Shown: positions 1-11,188 of the stretch, piece after piece
Layout: every line of letters starts with the position of its first letter
Numbering within the stretch: the stretch's first letter is position 1
Assembly: GCA_000507305.1 (NCBI GenBank)
Contig: DF240163.1
Location: 1-64,000, forward strand
DNA length: 64,000 nucleotides
Direction of reading: 5' to 3'
Origin: Breviolum minutum Mf 1.05b.01
Lineage: Eukaryota; Sar; Dinophyceae; Suessiales; Symbiodiniaceae
Notes under the pieces: generated by a model
What the model was told of the DNA's origin: nothing
Databases searched by the model: none
What the model saw: only the letters and a program-made list of their open reading frames with translations
Position numbers and translations under genes: made by a program

Positions 1-99
1 TTTGTGTATTTCCTATCTTCACTAGTAGTGACCACCAGAAAAAGCACCAAAAAAAGCACGGGCCAAAATGCAAAATATTGTGGTTGCTTGTCTTGGGTG

Positions 100-450
100 C
101 CGCCCAAGGCACGAAAAAAAAAGCACGAAAAAAAACACCAAAAAAAACACGAGAAAGAACGAAAAAATGCACGAAAAAAAACACGATAAAAGGCACAAAA
201 AAAACACAGAAAAAAAACACGAAAAAAAACACGGAAAAAGCACCCAAAAACCACCAAAAAAAACACGGCAAAAAACAGGACCACCACCAAGAGGAAACAT
301 ATATATAGAAAAGAAAAGGGACAAGCACGAAAAAATGCACGGAAAAAAGCACCAGAATACGGTGGAAAAAGCACCCGGAAAAGCACAAAAAATACCACCA
401 GCAAAATCACCAAAAGACACCAGAAAAAGCACGACAAAAAACACGGGAAA
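100..450. repeat. A-rich CAC-containing low-complexity tract
   Basis: The plus strand is a near-continuous run of A5-A9 blocks separated by CAC, GCAC or CACG, roughly every 10-14 bases, with almost no T between about 115 and 300. It reads as lysine/threonine/histidine-rich in several plus frames, which is expected of the composition and not evidence of a gene. It is best called a degenerate simple repeat. Confidence 0.7.
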
Positions 451-949
451 TATTTTAAATCCTCAATATCTTTTATATAAAAAAGAGAGAATATAAAATA
501 ATATATATTGAAATATAAATAAGATGGATATATAAAAAAATAATTATTATATATTAAAGCCTCGTAGTGCCCAAAGTATATCGTTTCCGTCTTTTTTCTT
601 TGGGGGGGTTTTGTTTTGACAACACAAAATCCTTCTGAGTATATGTGGCAGGTGATTGCTAAGTGGTGTCTTGGGTGTAGTGGTATGTTGTGTAACATCC
701 TGGAACATCAAAGCTTTAGGGTACATCTCATCATATCTCATCCCACTTTTCCAGATCTTCAAAGTCTTCTGTTGCTGGCACTGCTCCGAGGTAATGAGAC
801 GCCTCAGGTTTGCTAGGATTCTCCCGCAAACTAAATTGGTAAATCATGAGTGAAGGCCCCAAGTTGTTTCTCAAAATATTACCCTTCAAGCAATCAACAG
901 CTCGCCGCCCTCCACTTGCAAGGTTTGTTAAAGAAAAAATTCCCATGTT
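451..949. other. AT-rich intergenic stretch, no gene seen
   Basis: The first 100 bases are very AT-rich. The remainder has only short open frames without splice-site or family support. It lies downstream of the minus-strand repeat-protein gene, so it would hold that gene's 3' flank. Confidence 0.4.
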
Positions 950-2758
950 TCAATGCAAAAATGGGGCAACTAAATTACTGGCAAGCTGAAAATTTCCGGC
1001 TGTCAGGGTGTTGGAAGCATCCTCCAGCGGAGAAAGCATTGCCCCAGGACTGGTTCTGTCTGCGCCTTCGACCCCAACTTTTGTCAGTTCGGTCTGTAGT
1101 GTGACCATGTTCTGCATCAGCACTACTACGCCAATTTCTCCCTGCCTGATCTTGGCCTGTTTTAACCACGTCAGTGCTGCGCCAGTTGCTCCAGCCGGCC
1201 TCATCTTGGCCTTTCACATCTGTCGAAGTCCCATGCCAGTTGCTCCAGCTGGCCTCATGTTGTCCTCCCTGATCTGTTGAAGTCCAATGCCAGTTGCCCC
1301 AGCTCGCCTCATGTCGTCCTCCCTGATTTGTCGAAGTCCAATGCCAGTTGCTCCAGCTGGTCTCATGTTGCTCCAGCTGGCCTCATCTTGGCCTGCCTGA
1401 TCTGTCGAAGTCCCATGCCAGTTGCTCCAGCTGGCCTCATCTTGGCCTGCCTGATCTGTCGAAGTCCCATGGCAGTTGCTCCAGCTGGCCTCATCTTGGC
1501 CTGCCTGATCTGTCGAAGTCCCATGGCAGTTGCTCCAGCTGGCCTCATCTTGGCCTGCCTGATCTGTCGAAGTCCCATGGCAGTTGCTCCAGCTGGCCTC
1601 ATCTTGGCCTGCCTGATCTGTCGAAGTCCCATGGCAGTTGCTCCAGCTGGCCTCATCTTGGCCTGCCTGATCTGTCGAAGTCCCATGGCAGTTGCTCCAG
1701 CTGGCCTCATCTTGGCCTGCCTGATCTGTCGAAGTCCCATGGCAGTTGCTCCAGCTGGCCTCATCTTGGCCTGCTTGATCTGTCGAAGTCCCATGCCAGT
1801 TGCTCCAGCTGGCTTCATCTTGGCCTTTGTTGGCAGCAACGTTCGCATCATTCAAATTTAGCAACATTTGCAGCGTTCGCAATGCTAGTGAGCCATCATC
1901 TTTCGCAGGGTCTGGGCTCTCGCCATCTGGATCTGTTTGCGGCTTGCTGGCATCCTCTGCCACTTTTGCTATTGAGCCATTGTCTTTGGCAGGGTCTGGG
2001 TTTTCGCCATCTGCATTTGTTTGTGGCTTGCTGGCATCCTCTGCCACTTTTGCCACTGAGTCACGGTCTTTGGCAGACTCTGGGTTTTCGCCATCTGCAT
2101 CTGTTTGCGGCTTACTGTCATCCTCTGCAGGGTCCGGGCTTTTGCCATCTGCATTTGTTTGCAGCTTGCTGGCATTTTCTGGGACTGAGCCAAAATCATC
2201 GCCGTTGCCTGGATAAAAAACATTTCCGAACTGATCTGTTGCCGTGCCATGCCAGCTTGTCCAGCTTGCCACATTTTGGGAAGTGTCATCTTGCCCTGCC
2301 TGCAGAGTGTTTATACTGGTCTCATTTGTCGCACTTCCGTGAAAAATGATCCAGTCGACAGCTGGATCACACTCAGGATTGGGCTTGGCACAATCTTCTG
2401 GCTTGCTTGCGTCTTGGGAATGGAAGACGGTGATGTTGCCAGCATTGTGCACTTCGGATTCGCTTTGGAAGCTCACCGTGTCGGAGCTTGATTGCGTCCA
2501 AAGGCAAATTTCCTGAAGCTTCGCTTGCAAAGCCAACAAGTCCGGCTTAACCAGGGTCCATTCACCCTTCTCATTTTCTTTCACCATGTTGGGGAGGTGC
2601 TTAGACAGCAGTTTCGCTTCCTTTTCACTTACCGTCAGGGACTCAACCTCCTTCATGACTTCAAGGAGCATGGAAGATGCAAGTTCCAACTTGCCGCTGA
2701 GTCGCTCCGCTTTGGAAAAAAAACGCTGGCCAAACGAGAGGAAGTCCATGGCAGCCAT
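950..2758 (-). CDS. Acidic repeat protein with 18-residue tandem repeats (frame-interrupted)
   Basis: The first ATG is at 2758; upstream codons in the frame lack ATG. The N-terminal ~100 residues are helical and charged (KELLS/KEAKLL-like). Then come about four ~27-residue acidic units of the type DASKPQTNADGENPDPAKD, then at least eight copies of an 18-residue unit (AGQDEASWSNCHGTSTDQ). A diverged ancestor of this unit sits near 2230-2290. At about 1360 a 20-bp partial duplication moves translation to a second open frame of the same repeat (MRPAGATGMGLRQI), which ends at a TGA at 1214-1216. The same frame reopens and runs to 950 with ordinary-looking sequence (MQNMVTLQTELTKVG). No known domain is recognised and function is unknown. 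It may be a real protein ending at 1214, a gene whose splicing bypasses the break, or a decaying gene. The continuous segment 1214-2758 is the well-supported part. Confidence 0.55.
1219..1850 (-). repeat. 54-bp tandem repeat array
   Basis: Copies start at about 1396, 1450, 1504, 1558, 1612, 1666, 1720 and 1774 at an exact 54-bp spacing and near identity. Three more diverged copies lie at about 1219, 1273 and 1327. The spacing between 1327 and 1401 is 74, that is 54 plus a 20-bp extra block repeating GTTGCTCCAGCTGG plus six more bases. The copies are contiguous with no unique spacers. The array is read as 18-residue repeats by the minus-strand gene. Confidence 0.95.
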
Positions 2759-2789
2759 GGCCCGGCAGCTGCCGGGAGACTCCAAGTCT

Positions 2790-3356
2790 TCAACTTTGTG
2801 TTTTGCCTGTCCAGTTTAAAATGCAAAAAGTTGCTGTGCCTGTGGCTGCAGTGCTCTGCAAGACTTTTCTGCAGAATGTGTCTGGTCAAAGTAATCTGTA
2901 CCCTTGTCATTCATAGTTTTTCAAAATCCTTGCATAACTTTACATCTTTTTCCGACAAGAAGCTCTGCAGCATCATGTTGCGGCACATCAAATCAAGGCA
3001 AGCAATCAAGTCACATAAACCAAGCTCCGACATTCTGTTTCGCACACTCAAGCATGTCAAACCATCTGCAAACATGTCATGCAAAAGAATGCGCAACACA
3101 ATGCAACACATTCAAACCACGAGTGTTTGCAAACTTTGGAGATGTTGGCAGCTTAGCATTGCAACACTGATGTGAAAGCTGCAAAGCGCATAAAACTATA
3201 TACATGTCTTCCACCTGGCTGGCGAGGATCCTGACATTTCAGAGCATGTGAGCATACTGTTTGCATACTAATTTCTCTTCTAAAGTTTCCAGAACAACAT
3301 ACAACAGCTATACAATTACACACAGACACCATCATACGGCAGCCACACAGTGCTGG
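2790..3356. other. Upstream flank of the repeat-protein gene, nothing recognised
   Basis: Short open frames only. It contains many GCAAA/CACA words and turns AT-rich after 3340. Any promoter of the minus-strand gene would be here, but no element can be named. Confidence 0.35.
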
Positions 3357-4840
3357 TTATATATAGATATCTTTATGAAATTAATCAACAATAAGTATAT
3401 TCATATGATCATATGTAAATATGTATATATATAAATAAATAGTAATAATATAGGTATATTTTCCTTAATCATTTTTTGTCTTTTCAGTGATGTTTTTTAT
3501 TTCGAAGTTGCTTGCCACGCTGCTTCTTACCTTTGCGGAAAAGTAGGACAGTGAGAGACATCAAAGGCTTTGTTGCATGCCTGTTGGCCTTCCAATTTAC
3601 AACTGTCGCAAGCAGCAAAAGAACAGCTGTGAAAAATATTGCAGAACATGATATGATATTGATATTGAGATCGAAATCAACTTACATGGTACGGCCCACG
3701 GCAAAGGAAAAAACACCCAGGTGATTGCACTTTTGTTTGCAGGGAATCATTTACTTTTCCAAATTCTGACATTGAGCTTCAAAAGTCTCCGAATCATCAA
3801 TGTAGATGGCGGTCGGTTTCTCCCTTGAGGGACCATGAGCTAGAACAAGTGTTTTTCACGACTCGTTGTCCATGAAAACACATGAAAACCAACCAGCCAC
3901 TGGAAAAACACACTTCCCAGGAGTAGGTGGTGGGGTCTTCACGCCCAAGGCACTCAAGTGTCCATCTGGGCCAGCAGGAGCAGCTGCGCGCTTGGTACCA
4001 CGGGAGGTGGACCTTTACAAACATTCCCATGATGGCTGGCTTTGGAGTCACTGCAGACATTCGGAGCTGTATTTTACCACAAGAGATACATGAGATCATT
4101 CAAAGCTGGAAGATGGATTTTGCATGACATTCAAAACTTTGAGGGAAAAAAACACCTGATCTTGTGTGGTTACATTTGTACGGGGATTCAATCAAAATCC
4201 CTGCGACAACAACACAAATCATCTGAAGCACTCAGGTTTTTGTACATTTACCTTTTTAATGAACTGGCACCGACAAATCATGGTCCGTTGGATGGGAGAA
4301 GCCACAAAAGCAGAAGTTATCAGACCAAAAAACTCCACTATTCAACTCTGGTCATCTGAATCACGGCACTAATCATGACATATCATGACCAAACAATTGA
4401 GTAACCTTCTGACTTGCTGCCTGTGAATCACATCAACATGGAAACATGGTGTCTGTTTTTTATACATCAAGGCTTGTTACAAACATCCTAAAGTGCGGTG
4501 ATTTCAGGTTGCTTCACTTCACCAAAGACAAGGAAACACAAATCTAGCTGAGGTCCCCAGCGCTGAGGCAGCTGTGTTCGTGTTGCCCCTGCAGTTTTGT
4601 GAGGGAAGCGCTATCTTGTTCCAGGTGGATTCTACTACTACTACTACTACTACTACCACCGCACTAGTACTGGTAATACGGAATTACGACTACTAGTATT
4701 GCTCTCTCATACTACGAATGGTATTACTACTAGCACTGCCAATACCAATGAATACATCTGTAATAAAATGATTCGCACAAAATTATCATGCATTGTGACA
4801 TCCGCACAAATGAAAATAGCAGCTCTTGCAGTCTCAAATG
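3357..4840 (+). repeat. Segmental duplication, copy 1
   Basis: This block matches 15630-17540 in the same orientation with only scattered substitutions and a few indels. Both start at a TATATATAGATATC word, share a long conserved block beginning near CCTTAATCATTTTTT, and end around a GTGACATC-GCACAA word. Near the right end (4631-4660) this copy has a short (TAC)n run, where copy 2 carries about 320 bases of TAC/TCC repeat. Fragments of open frames are shared but are broken differently in the two copies, so I do not call a gene. Confidence 0.9.
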
Positions 4841-5385
4841 CCTCCTGCAAAATCTATGCATCATCTTGCGAATACTACATAGGATCATGCCGTTCAAAAA
4901 GTGAATGATCGGTTTCAACCAAAATAAAAACAAAGACTTCAAACTTGTTTTTGTGAAGGGTTTTTGTTTTTATGTTAAAATCGATCCAAACCGTGAGAAA
5001 TGAATGGGTTTTCGAGAATTCCAAAACACATACATCATGATCTGTCCTTTGAGCTTGCCAAATGTTTCAAAGTCAGTCCAGCAGAACACCTCCTGCTTTC
5101 AACCTGGCGTTGAGCGTGCCAAGTCGGCAGGACGGGTGCTGAAGTACACGCAATATTCAAGTGCAAACTTCTTGTGACAATCTGACAATCTGTGCGAACC
5201 GTATATACATAGAACTTCATATAACTTATGTCCATGGGAAATCATCCAACACAGTCGTGACACACCAAAGAGAACAACACACCCTTGGGTGACATGCAAA
5301 CATATAACCATACACCTGCGCCAAGTGCTAAGGGAAACTTTTCAAGGCGTTCTGTTTTGATTGTTTTGTCTGGTCAAACTCAGCG
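4841..5385. other. 3' flank of the ankyrin gene, nothing recognised
   Basis: This lies between the duplicated block and the stop codon of the minus-strand ankyrin gene at 5386. Only short shadow frames are present. Confidence 0.4.
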
Positions 5386-8300
5386 TCACATTTGGTCGGC
5401 AACTGGTGCGCCGGAACTCAGAAGCTTCACGATGGTTTCGTGTGCCGATGGATGCTCTCGGCAGGCAAGCGCTTTGGTCTTGTGGGCATTTGCAAGTTTC
5501 AGCGCTGTATCTCCATACTTATCCTGCAAATTCGACACAAACACGAGAAGAACAAGGCTTACTGTGAGTGTACTTCAGTTTGGTCTACATCACATGTTGT
5601 CTAAGCGTCAAACTTCTGCAAGTCGTGAAATCATTCGTGAAGATATTTTTTTATCTTCCAGTTCCTCGGCTCGAAAACCCGCGAGTCCTTTAAAGTTGGG
5701 TCTGCTTTCAACTCGAGGAGCAATTTGACTTGATCACTTTCACAAGTCTTGGCGGCCTGGGTCGTTCCAATGCCAAGATGAAACATCTTTAACTCGATGT
5801 CAAGTTGACTCATGGCATCCCGTGACATCTATGAATGAATCTACATGAGCCATGCGAGCCACTGAAATCTCTACTATTCAAAGATCGCACAAAACGGGTT
5901 GATGATGTACTGTTAGTAATGGTAGCGTGCAGGAAATATCTCAGATCTCAACAATATAAACACATATAAACACACTATAACGCATAGTTTGAACATGGCT
6001 AAAGCCCGCCTTCATCAGCAAAGTCTGTTTGCCAAGCATTGCATTAATGTCTGCCTTGAATTCAACCAGCAGTTTGGCACCGGCCGAGCGGCTGGGCAAA
6101 TCCATTTTCCTTAGTCTAAGCCAATCAGAGCTCCCATAACCACTCAACCAACGTGTGAGGTGAAGAAAAGCTTGAAGGTGCCTTCATGCATACTATCTCA
6201 TGCCATTTTGTTGCCCAATGTTGTTTGAAACTCATTTTGCAATGAGATCGAACAAGGCACGATTGAAAGAGCGCATGGATGGGGGGGCGTTCATATCCAT
6301 TGGCTTCGCCTGCCAGCTTCGTTTCCCATTTTTTGGACACAACAAACAACTATATATTTCATCGTGAAGACTCGCTCTGTACAACAGCAATTGCTTCAGG
6401 TAACTTGGGATGGAATGACATGAAAAGAAACCTTTAAAACATAAAAACTGCTCTACCCGTGCTTAGGACGTTAACCCAGTGAACAACAACTATATTTCAA
6501 TGTTGAATCGCCAACAGGCCCTGTCACGTTTTGGGGCAATTCTGGACATCCTCGCCTTTTTCTGTAGCATTTGCCCCAAACTCCAGGAGCACTTTCATGG
6601 CAGCCACGTTGCCTTTCTGGATGGCCTAGAATCAGCATGAAGTTCAACTTGAAATGAATCATTTGGACAAAATTTGGCCAAATCTTAGTGGCCATTGGTT
6701 GCTGGGATCGCTGCTTAGAAATGCGCCAAACTGCACCACATCGCAACGTTTCGCGCCTCGATGAGTGCAGTGCTTTTGTAATTGCACCACTCAGGTGGTT
6801 GCAGTGCCTCGGACCATCTGAACTAAAATTCACTGACAAAACTCGATGGGATATATATATATATAAATATGATTACACATGTATATGCAGTATAGACATG
6901 TTAATATGATAATATTTATGTCTGGAACGTATGTATCTCTAGATACATGTCTTTTTTGGTGGAAACGTTGGCTCATACAAGTGGACAAAAATCACCTGTA
7001 GACATTTGTCGTATAACCAAAATCTATCAAAATTTGAGATGTCGGGATTCCAAAACAACAACTGTTCGTAGGATGCTTGTGCGATCTCTTTGGGGCAATC
7101 GATGTATGATGTTGGCGCCTAAAATGCACTGCTACGATGACTGATGACTTTTTGCCTACTAAAATCAGAGTGCTGTGAAAAATGTTAGCTTGCAAAATTG
7201 AACTCCTTTTTGACAAGGTGTTTATTGAGGGGGCTATTTTGCTGGTATATGTGCATTTTGATGTCCAAGATGTGACTGCTGATCAAATGCTTCCTTCCAA
7301 AATGGGAGTGCTTTGATATATAAGAGGTGCCAAGTGTGTGAAAAATCGCGCATTGCGGAGAAAAAGAAAGGCCCCTGATCACACTAAAGCAATTTATAGA
7401 ATGAACTGCTCAGTAAGCAATTGAAATGATCAAAAACAATAATCTGTCAAGGGGCTTGGTATGACAATTTGGCTCCGTTTTTCAGCAGCATCCGGATGAC
7501 GTCAAGCTGATGCCCTTCACCACAGGTCCCGGTGGCTTCCGTCCCTAACACATATAGCAAAGGCGTCACCCAGCACCTAGGAAACAGGGAACATGAAAAC
7601 ACAGACTGAGCAACACGTAAAATCAACAAAAAATAATCCGTAAGTCATCAGTGCATCATCTAGAAATCATCTCCGGAAAAAGTCCGAAAACCATATGAGC
7701 AACGGACTAAACCTATTACACCCGTGAAAGGACGTGGTTGAAATGGTCATCGTTTTTTGTGTGTCCCTCATCGTTCCTGAGGATTGAATGTGTGCAATAA
7801 AATCAGTCAAACATGTGTATCAAAAGGTCATCGTTTTTTGTGTCACCCTTATCGTTCCTGAGATTGTCATGATAGTATCAGCTATCAATGTCCTTTTGTA
7901 ACTGTTCCAAAATGTCGGAAGTTTTGGCGGGTGCTCATATCCAAAAATCGTCAACATCATCTATGCATCATCCGGGCATCAAGCAAAAATGCATCCTCCA
8001 CGAAATCATTCTCCGTCAAAGGCACTTCCGCGTGCCGGGAGGAGGCACCAGCTGGTCCACCGCGGCTCCATGGTCAAGAAGCAACTGAATGGAACCAAGT
8101 TGGCAGTGCTGGCTGGCTCGAAGGAAGGCCGTGCCATTCTTTGCATCCGTTGCATTGACATCCGCTTTCCTCCGAACTTGTGGCGGATCAAACAATAGAA
8201 AATTGATGGAAATTGATCCAACAGTGGCCAAAGAAAGTCAACAATCCGATTCAAAGAACATCAAAGAACCATGAAATCTTCGATCTAGTGAGGTCATCTT

Positions 8301-9331
8301 GTGCTTTGAAGAGGGTGGATCAACAGTGCAGAGCAAAGGGCGAGTTGAAAAGTCAAAAATCAGAAAACGTATCAGGGAAACACCTCTGGCTGGAATTCAA
8401 ATGAAATACGTTCTGCAACACTGCTGCATAAAAGCAAAAGTTGCATATGCTAAATAAGGCAAAGTTCCAATTCAACAACATCTCCATCGCTGACACAAAG
8501 CCACCAGACGCAGCTGCTTGCAGTGGCATCTCTGGACAACCAGCACAACTTGGATCAAACTTGTTGTCCAGCAGCGTTTTCAGCATAGTTGTGTTTGTTC
8601 TCCCCACATGAATGGCTCGGGGAATGGCCTCATAGCAAGAACTGGTGTGCTCTGAATAGTAGTCAGCGATGGTAGTCGCAATCTTTTGCAACTTGTTGTT
8701 ATCTCCTAAGTCAATTGCATCATAAAGACACTGTTCATCGGACAATGTAGCTGCTACATCATAGTCCTCATTCCATGGCTGGTAGCTCTGGCAATATGTG
8801 CAATTTTGATCTTTTCGGACTGCGCTGAAACGCTTTTGTTTCTTCACATCACCCAAGCAGCCTTTCCCCAATATCACGACTTCTGATGCAACTTTGAAAC
8901 GAGGATCCCACGCAAAACTGTCCACAATAGATGGATCGCCAATCATGCAAGCAGCATAATTGCGTCTTTGCTGAGCTATGTCAAAGTCTGGAACCAAAAA
9001 ACCTTCGGTGACATAGATACTAGCAGGAGGCGGATGTGGAACAATCCTCAATAGAACTACTTGTTTTTCTGCATCTGTTTGATCTTCAGTCGTTGCCACA
9101 GACAATAGCATATTGCGCATCAACAATCTCTGGGCAGGCACTGTGATGCTGAATCGGTGCGAGACATGTCCATCCTTTGCTTCTGCTTCCTTTGGGTCTT
9201 CGACCAAACGCCTGCTGAAACTTTCCCAATGTCCAACATCTATGACACCTGCAAAACGGAGTTCGGCAGATTTGCTACTGAGAAGTGTGTCTCGAAGCCA
9301 TGTGACGAGAGCAGTGCCAGTGCCTGAAAGA
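5386..9331 (-). CDS. Ankyrin-repeat region of a large protein (nine exons, C-terminal part)
   Basis: Reading phase and the ankyrin consensus place nine exons on the minus strand: 9331-8468, 8169-8026, 7576-7456, 6789-6757 (33 nt), 6625-6556, 6309-6261, 6109-6010, 5756-5688 and 5523-5386, ending in TGA at 5388-5386. Every junction keeps frame and rebuilds ankyrin repeats, for example EMLLNW+KADVNATDAKNGTAF, GAKLSYQ+WCNYKSTALIE+AIQKGN and ADPTLK+DKYGDTALKLA. Introns use GA (2), GC (4) and GT (2) donors, all with AG acceptors. The start of exon 6109-6010 could also be 6115. The first exon (287 codons) precedes the repeats and contains FSITVPAQRLLM and a cysteine-containing CTYCQSY stretch of unknown role. 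Ankyrin repeats mediate protein-protein contacts, so this is probably a cytosolic interaction module. It is very likely continuous with the membrane part encoded upstream (9460-12932). Confidence 0.8.
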
Positions 9332-9459
9332 CTGCCTTCCTTGGTGGCCATCAGTTGCCTCTTCGGTTGTTTGACAAATAAACACATCGAGGTTTTCTCG
9401 ACCTTGTGTCCTTTTCCATTTCTTCTTTTTCCTTTTTGTTTCTTGGTTTCAAAGGTCAC

Positions 9460-11142
9460 CTCTTGTTCTCTTGAACAATTTGTCCCAAAACTCCCTTGGG
9501 GATCTTCACCTTCTTTGCAATGCTGAAAACATCTGTCAGCGACATGCACCAAATGAGCTGCCTGAAGACCCTTCGATGCTGGCAGGACAGGCGCGAAGCA
9601 AAGAGGCAAAAATTGCACCCCTACGGTGCAGTTGGAATGCAAAGCTGGCACATACCTGGATATGCGCAGGAACAAAACAAGATCGAAAATCATGAGAAAT
9701 GCTAGTGACACAACGGCTCCAAAAGGTGGAATCAATGCAATCAGTGATCATAATGTGTATTCATGTTCCTGGTGGCTTTGTCACTATGCATTGGTGGAAA
9801 TCATTGAGCCATTAGCTTCCAATGTTCGTGAAATTCCAAGTTCGCAGCGGCTTCACAAATCTTAGCAGGCAAGATGCCAGTCCGAGTTTTTGGATTGATA
9901 TTGCCAATGCCGCATCTCGTGAAAATCATCTTTTGCGCCTGCACTACCCTTGAGGGACAAGGTGATGGCTTCTCCAATCCGAAGCACGTGGACCACATAC
10001 CTGACACCATAATCAGCAGTTCTCAACACCATACAAGTCCAGCAATCTGAAACATCAAAGGATTGAAACCGTTTAGTTGAACATCCGAGGAACGACCGTA
10101 GATAAATAATTATATATAATTTTGCTTGCAAAATCTGCATGCGTCAGGAAATCAAACAAATCCATGCATCCATTATAGAAAGGTGGACAAGAGGCACAAC
10201 ACCAAAAAGATCCAAACAGGTGGATCTTTTCACTGGTTGTTTTCTGGTAAAACACGACAACTGAAGGTAGAGAAATGCATCCCACGGCAATTTGACACAA
10301 TGCATTATTTTTGTAATATGTTTAGCATTGAGATACTCAGTGGGTGAGATGTCAAACATGCTCCATGCTCTGATGCGAATCCGGCCATACAAAGGTCCCG
10401 TTGGAAGATTGATTGCATGATGACCATCCATGGCATGTCCACCCTGATTTGTCTCTGCTCCAATGTCGACATCCTGCAAAACATTTTCACCATGGCCCCA
10501 AACAAAAACATCAAAGAGGTCATGTAAAACACGACTCGCGAATTGTGAGCAACCATTGTAAGCAATAAATCGGTGTGGAAGTAAATAGACCCTGGTGCTT
10601 TTTCCATCTTTCTGAATCTGGAGTCCAAATTTAGTTTCGAAATCCGGAGGCCGTCCTCCCAGGTGGTGGCTGCAAGAAGCGGGTGTTCCACCAGGACTTC
10701 GACGCGGTCTGTGTGCATGCTGGGTTGAAAGGTGAAAGTCAATGAATCGGCGTCGTCATGCAACAAGAGGCTGTTGTGAAGTGTCGAAGCTTCTGACACA
10801 TAGGCCAAGTGGCCTGTTGCATTCAGCTCAGCCACCCGGGAAATTCTCTCAATCGAAAAAACATCATGAACATCTTTGACTAGCGAGGCAGCATCCTGAT
10901 ATATGGAGACCAGCTAGATAGGGTAGAAGTGTGGGGGGTTGTCATTAAATTCGGTGCACGTGAAGGCTGCACCCCCTCGACAGCAATGGGTATGCAAGAG
11001 CTGTGAGAAGTCTACTGGGAGAGTTATGGCGAAGGAATTGCTCGTGGCACAACAACCCCCCCGGTCCGACAACAACACACACACGATGCAAAAACCTCTG
11101 CAGAAGCCGCCACGCACACACTGCAACAGCAACAGCAACAGC

Positions 11143-11188
<46 letters not shown>

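Noticed and set aside
1219..1850. CRISPR-like array
   Set aside because: The 54-bp units are contiguous with no spacers, are translated, and the DNA is eukaryotic.
1277..2349. Plus-strand open frames of 194 and 333 codons over the 54-bp array
   Set aside because: They mirror the repeat and lack the non-repetitive, protein-like flanks that the minus frame has.
3797..4099. Conserved open frame shared by both duplication copies as a transposon protein
   Set aside because: The frame is broken differently in the second copy (16186-16392) and the shared part reflects overall sequence identity, not a protein family.
8353..9735. Single 460-codon frame taken as one exon
   Set aside because: Canonical splice sites at 9655/9562 and 9459/9332 give a better protein (DVFSIAKKVKIPKGVLGQ) and consistent phase. 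The right end of the frame starts at a TTG, not an ATG, and the last 38 codons continue past the GA donor into the intron.
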